NCBI GenBank assembly: GCA_917880885.1
Contig: OU862928.1
Location: 7,893,721-7,957,720 of the forward strand
Source of the DNA: Limnephilus marmoratus
Taxonomy: Eukaryota; Arthropoda; Insecta; Trichoptera; Limnephilidae
DNA length: 64,000 nucleotides
Reading direction: 5' to 3'
Position numbers and translations under genes: made by a program. Position 1 is the first letter of the stretch, and each line of letters opens with the position of its first letter. The notes under the pieces were generated by a model. That model worked only from the letters and a program-made list of their open reading frames with translations, was not told where the DNA came from and searched no databases. Shown in pieces: positions 57,119-64,000 of the stretch.

Positions 57119-57980
57119 TACAAATTATGATTAAGCTAAAATCTTTTTTTTTTGTATTAGGCAATTCACCCTAAATAGAGTGCTTTGTGAAGTTAAATAC
57201 TAACAACTGACTAACCATCACGCCGTTTCTCCGAAGGGGTAGGTAGAGAAGACGGACTGCCAACAACTCGGCTTGCCTCATTCACATTAATATATATGGG
57301 TCGCGATTGTATCGATCTGGATTTCCATGTTGGTACGACAAACTTTAAACTGCCGCTTCCGCGCGGTTTACTCCCCGGCGTTCGTGTGCAAACTAAACTT
57401 TTCGACCGCGTGTTCCTCTTTTTAATCCCTCTGTTTCTGCATACGTGACCAGTTCTTCCTGTGTCGGTCCTAGGGGGCGCGCGGGGAAGCGGGGTTTGTT
57501 TACTTTCTCCCTCCGTCGATCTTGAGGAAAGAAGGGTGAGGGGTATCCGCTCGCTTCTTGTAGGTAAAACGACCGTTGGTCATTCAACGGATGCGTGGCT
57601 TGCTCCCTGTAGCTGTGCGGTGGTGGCGGGAGACGCGGGGTTTGTTTACTTTCTCCCTCCATCAATCTTGAGGAAAGAAGGGCAAGGGGTTTCCGTTCCG
57701 TTAAATCCTTGCGTATACCGTGTGGATCGGGGATCGTTGCCGTTGGATACATTACAATATTTATTTATTACAATGTATATACCTTCTACATGTCCACCGC
57801 CCCTTGCCAGATCTCCACTGGAGCCTTGGGCACAGGAGCCACCAACGAATCCAAAAAGATCATTTGACGAGCTTCTTCTCCGCTCGAAAAAAACGAAGAA
57901 GTCTGAAATTTTTTTTTATTTTATTGGCGGAATAAAAAAATAAACATTACACAAAGTATTGATTTTAATTATATAAATCT
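57119..57980. other. Unassigned region with a 60-bp direct repeat
   Basis: 57490-57549 and 57636-57695 match closely (GGGGTTTGTTTACTTTCTCC, then CTTGAGGAAAGAAGGG), 146 bases apart. On the minus strand this spans a Pro/Arg-rich open frame (57752-57393); on the plus strand 57780-57910 reads a basic peptide ('KRSFDELLLRSKKTKK'). I recognise no family, so no CDS is called. Confidence 0.35.
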
Positions 57981-57982
57981 CT

Positions 57983-58122
57983 CTTGGGTCCTCCAAGTCG
58001 GATTCGTTGGCCTCAATCAACCGCCCAAAGCTGCTGTTGTTGCTATCATTATCAGCTCCAGTGGAGATCAACTCATCTTCCTCATACTCTGACTGAAGTT
58101 CAATACGAGCCCAAGCTGGCAT
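57983..58122 (-). CDS. Acidic exon of an unknown gene
   Basis: The minus-strand frame reads 'MPAWARIELQSEYEEDELIS', then a Ser/Asn-rich part and 'ESDLEDPRE', ending where AT-rich sequence begins. The composition looks coding and exon-like. The next recognised piece upstream on this strand is the Myb/SANT-like remnant at 58990-59520, so it may be a later exon of the same broken gene. No family recognised. Confidence 0.3.
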
Positions 58123-58989
58123 CGGCTCCGTGGGGTTCCATGATGTACTATTCGTAGAAAAATTATAATGGTTTACTCAAATATCAGTTCGCAAAGAAAA
58201 ATTTTCGAATTCGAATTTTTCAGAAAAATAGGAAGTAACATCCCTAGTGAATTCGTAATGTCAAACTAATAGATTTTCACCCTCGTAGCCAATATTTCAT
58301 AAAAACGTTGAAAAATAACAATTTTTTTGTGAAATTACTAATGTTTTTGATAGATATTGCAATAGAACACATGCTTTTATGAAAATATACAATTTCAAGC
58401 GGTAATGGTGGACATTTTTTACGAAAGCGTCCATTCAAAGTGATGAAAAATTCCAACCACATGAAAGTGTGCAGTAAAATAACGATTTTTACAAGAAAAA
58501 ACACTTCAAACCAACTGAATATATGATGAAAGAGTGGCAAATATATATCTCAACAATAAGGTAAATACTTACTTTTCCATTTTACGATGGTTTTTGTCGA
58601 AACAGTCAAAGTGTCAGAACGGGGCGTGCACCAATTTCATACAAATGTTCGTTATGAAAGATTGACGTTCAATTGGGCATAGAAAAATAATTTCTATGTT
58701 CCATAGATATTTTTGAATACAGACACGTATCGTTGTTCATTATCGATATTCCGTTTTTTATTCCATGGTAATCCGTGAACTAGTGATGCAAATAAATCAA
58801 TTTTTGTAAAAACTCACACGTTTACGTCAAAACACGCTCTAATGTCTCGACGGTTATTGTTATATTTTCGTCTTTTGATGCTCTAATGTCTTTACCGGTT
58901 TTCATTCGCTCTACATGCCCAAACCATCTAAGCGCCCCTTATAAATATGTATAAAATAATACCATCGCAATCCGAAGTACTGGCTTCTC

Positions 58990-59520
58990 CCACCATGGAC
59001 GTCTACAGAATGCCCTTGAGCCACAGTGTGGTATCGGAAACATCAGACGGAGGTGGGCCAACACCTGTTTTCCTCTGCTCTTGCACCACATTGCTCCATT
59101 CCTAAAACAAAAATACACATACCATTTACTAATGCATGGAAAAAATAAGGAGATTGAAAAACCATACTTACAGTACTGGCCACTCTTTTGAGTTTAGCAA
59201 ACTTCAATCTAAGTTGGAATGAGACCGGGCAAGCTACTATTAAATTCACTCGAGATGCGTCCTCAGGTTGCAATTTTCTGCTTATTGGTACCCCTATCCG
59301 TTTTTTTATTGAACAGCACTGCAGCATACTTGGCAACCAAATCATTTAATTTGGTTATTTCATCAGGCGAAAAATTGCTGGCCTTATTTCTATAATAATA
59401 AAATGTAATGATCAAAACGTACATTAAATTCATGTCATTTCAAGTAAAACAACATAGCTGTACTTACTTCTTGATGTATGTATTGCTTATAATGTTCCAT
59501 TTTTGAGTATTGTTGATGTT
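58990..59520 (-). pseudogene. Myb/SANT-like (zeste-type) DNA-binding gene, broken
   Basis: On the minus strand 'NFSPDEITKLNDLVAKYAAV', then an in-frame TGA where the family has Trp, 'GRISSEFN', then after a frameshift 'QLRLKFAKLKRVASTV'. This is the three-helix Myb/SANT-like domain of insect regulators and Harbinger accessory proteins ('F...E...L..lv..y..il..k.td.....K..aW..i...fN......r...qL..ky.nlK'). A GTAAGT donor follows, and a second exon (from about 59101) reads 'EWSNVVQEQRKTGVGPPPSD'. The nonsense codon and frameshift suggest a pseudogene. Confidence 0.6.
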
Positions 59521-60175
59521 GTTTGGATGGTAGAATGAATCATAAATAAACACCATGAATAACCCGACGCGAAAAAAATGCTTTGACAGTTATGTTAACC
59601 AGAGATAAAACGGTGTGGCCGCTCCAAAAAAATAATGCCGTGCTTTTTTGACGTAAATGTGGAGAATATTCTACATTTTAAACTGGCCACACTAATATCA
59701 ATGTATTTAGCATAAGAACACTTGAAACAGCGCGTGGTCGCATTTAACATCCTTGTTACTCTAATTGATTGTTAAAATTTGAATTAAGCTCACAATTTAG
59801 CATTCTGTTGAAACAGACGGGCCTCAATTAAATGAATCTTTACGGCATTCCCTTTGCCATTGAGGGCTTTGTTTATATTAGACACTAATTACTGATATCT
59901 TTTATTTATTTATTTATTTATTCTATGCTTTTACATACAAAAGGTAATCTTTAGTACATACTTGATAAGATATTTGAATCCTCGAGTGAATCCCGTAATG
60001 TATTTTCGACATAAATAATAAACACCAACAGAATAATTGAGTGCGGCGAACCGGCCATAGTGCTGACTCACTAACACAAATAAACAAAGAGATATAAGAT
60101 AAACACTCACATGTCATTATGGATTGTATCGAGTTCGGCAACTATTCTCCAACTTTTTTCACATTTTATATTATA
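59521..60175. other. Unannotated AT-rich stretch
   Basis: No gene recognised. (TTTA)n lies near 59900-59925. Confidence 0.35.
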
Positions 60176-60195
60176 GGTTAGGTTAGGTTAGGTTC
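60176..60195 (+). repeat. Short interstitial TTAGG run
   Basis: About four TTAGG units, followed by degenerate TTCGG units. TTAGG is the insect telomere repeat. Such short runs are common inside insect genomes and do not mark a chromosome end. Confidence 0.6.
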
Positions 60196-60373
60196 GGCTC
60201 GGTTCGGGGGCCCCTACTACCATACCAAGTGAACCGGGCGGGACCGGTAGACCACTTAGGGCGGTGTTTGTTTGGGGAGCTATTTTTAGAAGGGTGAGTC
60301 AATTTGATCGTGGGATCGTCAAAGTCGTGGGAGCAGTTTAGTAGGTAAAAAAATCCGAGTGCAGATTCGGATA

Positions 60374-60386
60374 CTAGAGCGAATTT

Positions 60387-60421
<35 letters not shown>

Positions 60422-60437
60422 CTGAAATTCGTTCTAG
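60374..60437. repeat. 33-T run flanked by a 15-bp inverted repeat
   Basis: T run 60389-60421. The flanks 60374-60388 and 60423-60437 are inverted copies with one mismatch (CTAGAGCGAATTTCA against CTAGAACGAATTTCA). On the minus strand the run is an A tract about 80 bases after the AATAAA that ends the BEL-derived frame. Confidence 0.85.
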
Positions 60438-60504
60438 TTTTCAAAAATATAGTTTTTAATTTTAAGGAAGAAAATGAAAACACTTAGAAAATTTTCAATT
60501 TTAT

Positions 60505-61446
60505 TTATTCAGCATAATATTCATACACTGGACATTCAAAACAAGTACCCATAGGTACAAACCAAAAAACAGATTTGTTACACACAAAACAAAAATACCT
60601 AGAAGACCGGAGCTCGGAGAACATGAATCTGGAGACATATCCGTGATGCTCTGATCTGATGACGGTCGGAACCACTCCTTGGGGAACAGGGCAGCTGCTG
60701 CAGTAGACGTGGCCAATATCGGTAACTTCATAAAGAAATTTTACGCAAGTTGAAGGGAAGGCCTGGATGTCATCTAGTAGACCGCGGTACTCATCATAAT
60801 CATAAAAATGATCAAATCTCAGGAGGGGGCGTGGCACTCCCGGCGACGGCATGTCTTCAAGTAACAGCTCGGGTGAGGGCGAGCGGGTCGGAGTATTCAG
60901 AATCCTGATATCAGACTCGAAAACTCTCAGCAAGTCGTCCTTGTGGCTCTCAACGTGCAGAGCCAGAGTGGTGACGGGGTCTTCATTGGTAGAAGGGGTC
61001 CCCCCTCCATGGGTGATCCATTCCAGGGCAGTCCGTGACAATATTCGTGAAGAGTCGCGGGCTTCGTGTACCTTCCTTGAGACAATGAGGTGTGCGTTGT
61101 CCTGCCCAATGAGTATGGTGGGGGTGACGTATCCACCAGGGGTCCTCTGCTCAGGCAGGCTGAGGCCTTTCACCGTGCTCGCCTTTATGTGGTAGTCGGT
61201 GCTTATGCCGGCGCCGCGCAGTGTGACCTGCACGCGGCGCGACAGGTGATCTGATGAGCACATGCCCTTCGCCCCGTGGAGTCGTAGTCCTTGTACGGGT
61301 CCATAAGCGCCAATCTGCTCGGCTGCTGCGGTGTCGATCAGTGTTATCGTCGATCCCTCGTCCAGCAGCGCGTAGGCGGTGATCTGCTCAGCGGGGCCTG
61401 TCAGCACCACTGGCACCACCTTGAGCACGGCGCCGTCGGCCTGGCG
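60505..61446 (-). CDS. BEL/Pao protease in frame with gag, plus Cys-rich tail
   Basis: The frame continues directly after the gag TGA: 'VVPVVLTGPAEQ', then 'YALLDEGSTITLID', the retropepsin active site in the D-E-G-S form usual for BEL/Pao, and 'YHIKASTVKGLSLPEQ' and 'TILIGQDNAHLI' (flap and C-terminal strands of the DUF1758 type). After about residue 185 it leaves the BEL family: the last ~115 codons hold three CxxC pairs ('YCSSC', 'FCFVC', 'TCFEC') and no polymerase. The stop lies within GAATAAATAAA, so the poly(A) signal overlaps it. Expression would need UGA readthrough or an internal start (ATG 61428). Confidence 0.7.
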   Translation of the reverse strand, partial: RQADGAVLKVVPVVLTGPAEQITAYALLDEGSTITLIDTAAAEQIGAYGPVQGLRLHGAKGMCSSDHLSRRVQVTLRGAGISTDYHIKASTVKGLSLPEQRTPGGYVTPTILIGQDNAHLIVSRKVHEARDSSRILSRTALEWITHGGGTPSTNEDPVTTLALHVESHKDDLLRVFESDIRILNTPTRSPSPELLLEDMPSPGVPRPLLRFDHFYDYDEYRGLLDDIQAFPSTCVKFLYEVTDIGHVYCSSCPVPQGVVPTVIRSEHHGYVSRFMFSELRSSRYFCFVCNKSVFWFVPMGTCFECPVYEYYAE

Positions 61447-63765
61447 TCACATGTGGTGGACGTCGCCTGTTGCGGGGTTCCTCACGTACGTGGGGTCGTG
61501 AAGCAGCTTGTGATGGGGAATACGGCAGTCTCCGATGCCGCACCAGTCGCGAGTTTTACATGCTCTTGTTGCATGTCCCTCTACCAAGCACAGGCGGCAG
61601 AGTCGGGAGCTTCTCACCGTCTCCCAGCGCAGCTTCACGTCCTTGCCGATGAATTCACGGCAGTCTCGGAGCAGATGGCCTCTTTCGCCACACTGTAGGC
61701 ACCCGTCGCGATTTGTACTTTCGCTAGGGTTCGCGTTACGATTGTTCGAGTCATATTGTGGTGACTTTCGCGCACTTTCATTTTTTACTTTTTGTGAACG
61801 GTCATATTGTGGTGACTTTCGCGACAAACTTTCGGTAGGTACTTTTCGACTGTCATATTGTGGTGACTTTCGCGACAAACTTTCACTTCTGCGCCCGAAT
61901 TGCTCAGTCGTGGCGAACGACTGTTCACGACGTGGTCTAGACCTCGCGGGGTCGACCATACCCGATTTGGTGATGGCGTTCGCGATGGCCTTCAGGAATG
62001 CGGCGTACTGGCAGATCGTAGCTGGTGCGTTGTAGTGCCGCACCTCCATCAGCCACGCCAGCCGCATCGTGCACGGCATCTTCCCCGCGGTGTCGCTGAG
62101 GAGCGCCGGGTTGGTCAGGTATCCGTCGTTGTTGAGGGAGCGAAGTGATGCCACTAGGTTCTGCACCGTGCCCGAAAAGTCTGCGATGTCCTCCAGTGAG
62201 GCATCGGCTGTCATCTGTGGGAGCCGCTTGGCCTTGTCCAGCATCAGGGCGGCCAGCGAAGTCGTCCCTCCGTAGCGCTGCTCCAGCACGTCAAGGATTT
62301 CAGTCACTTGAGTGGGGTCCATCAGGAGGGGTCCCACGGCGTCTCGGGCCTTCCCTTTGGGGGCCCGCTGCAGTCGGATGAGATTTTCACTGCTAGTCAT
62401 CCGGCAGGTAGCAGTTGATTGGTTGTACTGCGCCCTCCAGGTGGGCCACTCCAGCGGGTCCCCAGAGAAGGGAGGCAGGTCCTTGGCCATCGACTGCCTG
62501 GCGATGAGAGCAGCCATCCGGGGGTCATCCTCAATTGTGGGATGGGGGCTGTCCTGAGCCCTTGAAGCTCTGATGGCCTCTGTGAGCGCGTTGGTGAACT
62601 GGGCCATCGGGTTGTCCGTCTGCTGGACCCAAGCTCTGGTTTGGCGGGCCGTCTCCTCAGCACTTGGTTGCGGCGGGAATAGCGGCAGGCCGGAGCTCGG
62701 ACTGGCAGCGGATGGTATTTGGTCATCAGGCTGCGCCGGCTCATGATGTGCCCACTGGGCGTATGCAGATGGTCCCTCAGTGTGGTAGTAAGGGGGCGGC
62801 GGCGGAGGGCCTCCAGGCCCTGGCTGCGCCGGCGAGGCGTACCTCTGGTCCACCAGAGGCACAGGGTCCACAGGCATCTCACGTACGGTGGAGCGCTGCC
62901 TCTGGTCGTCCAGGGGTGCGGGCGGTACGGGGCCGGGAGGTCCATGCTGCATCCATCCTTGTCCCTCATGGTGACGAAGGAGCGGCGGCGGAGGGCCTTC
63001 AGGCCCTGGCTGCGCCGGTAAAGCGTACCTCTGGTCCACCAGAGGCACATGGTCCACAGGCATCTCACGTACGGCGGAGCGCTGCCTCTGGTCGAGCAGG
63101 GGTGCGGGCGGCGGTACGGGGCCGGAAGGTCCAGGCGGCATCCATGTTGGTCTGCCATTGTAGTCGTGTGGCGGCGGCGGAGGGCCTCCAGGCCCTGGCT
63201 GCGCCGGCGTTGCGTACCTCTGGTCCACCAGAGGCACAGGTCCCAAGGGCATCTCACGTACGGCGGTGCGCTGCCTCTGGTCGAGCAGGGGTGCGGGCGG
63301 CGGTACGGGGCCGGAAGGTCCAGGCGGCATCCATGTTGGACTGCCTTGGCTGCTTGGCTGCGGGGCTCGGCCTTCTTGTGCCGGCTCGGGAGCGTCGCTG
63401 TGTGCCACCCCTGTGGTGCTGGGTTGTGGCAGCCCTGAGGGGCTTGGTTGGGCAGCAAGCTGAGGCGCCTTCAGGGCTGCCATCAGCTGTTGTATCTGCT
63501 TCCTCTGGTGGCGCAGCTGTCGTCGCAGCTGGCGCACCGTATCCTCCGTGGCTGTGGAGGGTGGAGGCCCTTCATCGCTATCCTCTGCGGAGCTCGTCAC
63601 CGGGGTAGTGCTGGATGAGGGCCGGGGCGTGGCGTCAGGGGAGACGTCAGGCACGCCCAGGGGCTCGACTCCGGCGTCCGGAGCAGCAGTCGGTGGCTCA
63701 GCAGGGGGTGATGGGGCTCCCTCGTCTTGCGCCGTCCTCTTCGATCGTAGGGCGGGCGGGGACAT
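61447..63765 (-). CDS. BEL/Pao gag polyprotein, intact 772-codon frame
   Basis: From ATG 63765: an acidic/Pro-rich N-terminus; a short coiled coil ('VRQLRRQLRHQRKQIQQLMA'); three tandem ~62-residue Pro-rich repeats (about residues 140-325); the capsid-like DUF1759-type core ('LPPFSGDPLEWPTWRAQYNQ', 'EILDVLEQRYGG', 'DFSGTVQNLVASLRSL'); three 'SRKSPQYD' repeats; two zinc knuckles ('CLQCGERGHLLRDC', 'CRLCLVEGHATRAC') and 'CRIPHHKLLH'. It ends at TGA 61447-61449. Gag forms particles that package element RNA. No disabling mutation is seen within it, unlike every other gag in the window. Confidence 0.88.
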   Translation of the reverse strand: MSPPALRSKRTAQDEGAPSPPAEPPTAAPDAGVEPLGVPDVSPDATPRPSSSTTPVTSSAEDSDEGPPPSTATEDTVRQLRRQLRHQRKQIQQLMAALKAPQLAAQPSPSGLPQPSTTGVAHSDAPEPAQEGRAPQPSSQGSPTWMPPGPSGPVPPPAPLLDQRQRTAVREMPLGPVPLVDQRYATPAQPGPGGPPPPPHDYNGRPTWMPPGPSGPVPPPAPLLDQRQRSAVREMPVDHVPLVDQRYALPAQPGPEGPPPPLLRHHEGQGWMQHGPPGPVPPAPLDDQRQRSTVREMPVDPVPLVDQRYASPAQPGPGGPPPPPPYYHTEGPSAYAQWAHHEPAQPDDQIPSAASPSSGLPLFPPQPSAEETARQTRAWVQQTDNPMAQFTNALTEAIRASRAQDSPHPTIEDDPRMAALIARQSMAKDLPPFSGDPLEWPTWRAQYNQSTATCRMTSSENLIRLQRAPKGKARDAVGPLLMDPTQVTEILDVLEQRYGGTTSLAALMLDKAKRLPQMTADASLEDIADFSGTVQNLVASLRSLNNDGYLTNPALLSDTAGKMPCTMRLAWLMEVRHYNAPATICQYAAFLKAIANAITKSGMVDPARSRPRREQSFATTEQFGRRSESLSRKSPQYDSRKVPTESLSRKSPQYDRSQKVKNESARKSPQYDSNNRNANPSESTNRDGCLQCGERGHLLRDCREFIGKDVKLRWETVRSSRLCRLCLVEGHATRACKTRDWCGIGDCRIPHHKLLHDPTYVRNPATGDVHHM
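62800..63340 (-). repeat. Three in-frame tandem repeats inside gag
   Basis: Units of about 186 and 189 bp (62-63 codons) encode Pro-rich segments ending 'PLVDQRYA.PAQPGP'. ACCTCTGG marks them at 62841, 63027 and 63216. Unit lengths are multiples of three, which keeps the frame open. Confidence 0.9.
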
Positions 63766-64000
63766 CTTGGAGTCGTGCAGCGGATCCGGCTCGAAGGACC
63801 ACTTGTACCAGACGTATCAAGCCTGTACAAGACTGTAAAAAAAGGTACCGGGTTTCAGTACACGACCGAGATGAAGATGAAAAAATAATAATTCTACTGA
63901 CCTCCCGTGCACCCAGTGCCTGATGAGTAGAGGACACTGGATGTGCCTGATCCCTCTGCCTAGTCCTGGTGCGTGGCGGTTGCCTAGAGTAGGGCCGGCT

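Larger units (their letters stand above)
60422..64000 (-). mobile_element. BEL/Pao-type gag-protease unit, running off the window
   Basis: Minus strand: a leader (63766-64000, with GTGGTCCTTCGAGCCGGAT, similar to BEL leaders I recall), gag (63765-61447), protease in the same frame after one stop, then a Cys-rich tail, AATAAA near 60503 and an A tract at 60421. No reverse transcriptase, RNase H or integrase follows. It may be a 3'-truncated element, a chimeric retrocopy, or a gag-protease gene derived from BEL. The upstream LTR would lie beyond 64000. Confidence 0.75.

Noticed and set aside
36490..57695. A shared ~147-bp spacing in three unrelated places (mini-exon spacing, tandem array, direct repeat)
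   Set aside because: The sequences are unrelated and the mini-exon spacing is 147 only once (173 the second time). Coincidence is the simplest view.
60176..60195. A chromosome end or telomere
   Set aside because: Only about four TTAGG units, embedded in ordinary sequence on both sides.
62397..63608. Long open frames in other frames and on the plus strand over the gag region
   Set aside because: They are shadows produced by the GC-rich, Pro/Gly-rich, repetitive gag coding sequence.

Overview
The window is animal, almost certainly lepidopteran, nuclear DNA. It is AT-rich, the one host gene has GT-AG introns, and most of the rest is transposon-derived. Moth-like signs are short TTAGG/CCTAA runs, retroelement tails of a type I recall from moth genomes (around 12.1-12.6 kb), and piggyBac, hAT, PIF/Harbinger, BEL/Pao, R1-like and tRNA-SINE sequences. 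No bacterial operon, CRISPR array or rRNA gene was seen. The species cannot be named from the sequence.

Host gene: a complete Integrator subunit 8 gene (INTS8) runs on the + strand from 4067 to 44374. It has nine exons whose phases all fit, giving 1,037 codons plus a stop. The human protein, recalled as about 995 residues, is similar in length. Exon 1 carries the WFEF motif known to link Integrator to PP2A. Introns 1 (16.8 kb) and 7 (10.8 kb) are packed with transposons. A poly(A) signal lies at 44610.

Layout. 1-4 kb: a perfect 75-bp palindrome, a tRNA-SINE and a small piggyBac-like coding exon. 4-21 kb (intron 1): an inverted-duplication element, a THAP exon, a TTAA element, a decayed LINE, a long inverted repeat split by a SINE with a 93-A tail, a hAT element with perfect 8-bp target duplication, a TTAA MITE, an R1-like LINE and a Harbinger remnant. 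21-31 kb: INTS8 exons 2-7 separated by SINE, MITE and LINE pieces. 31-41 kb (intron 7): an apparently intact, intron-containing piggyBac transposase gene with three tandem symmetrical mini-exons, a mariner-like MITE, a second hAT element and a TTAA MITE. 41-44.4 kb: exon 8, a PIF/Harbinger element with a MADF reading frame, a dense heat-shock-element array followed by a TATA box, another TTAA MITE and exon 9.

44.6-64 kb, downstream of INTS8: a decayed BEL/Pao element, gypsy-like and LINE remnants, an 88-bp tandem array (10 copies), a P-element-like transposase fragment, a ~147-bp tandem array (6 copies), a ZBED5-like hAT fragment, a small two-exon gene fragment, a LINE interrupted by a ~1.1 kb LTR-like insert, a 174-bp-arm palindrome, a broken Myb/SANT-like gene, and at the right edge a BEL/Pao gag-protease unit whose two parts are in one frame separated by a single UGA.

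The observations most worth checking are the heat-shock-element array, the tandem symmetrical exons of the piggyBac gene, the gag-UGA-protease unit with a cysteine-rich tail, and the long perfect palindromes.
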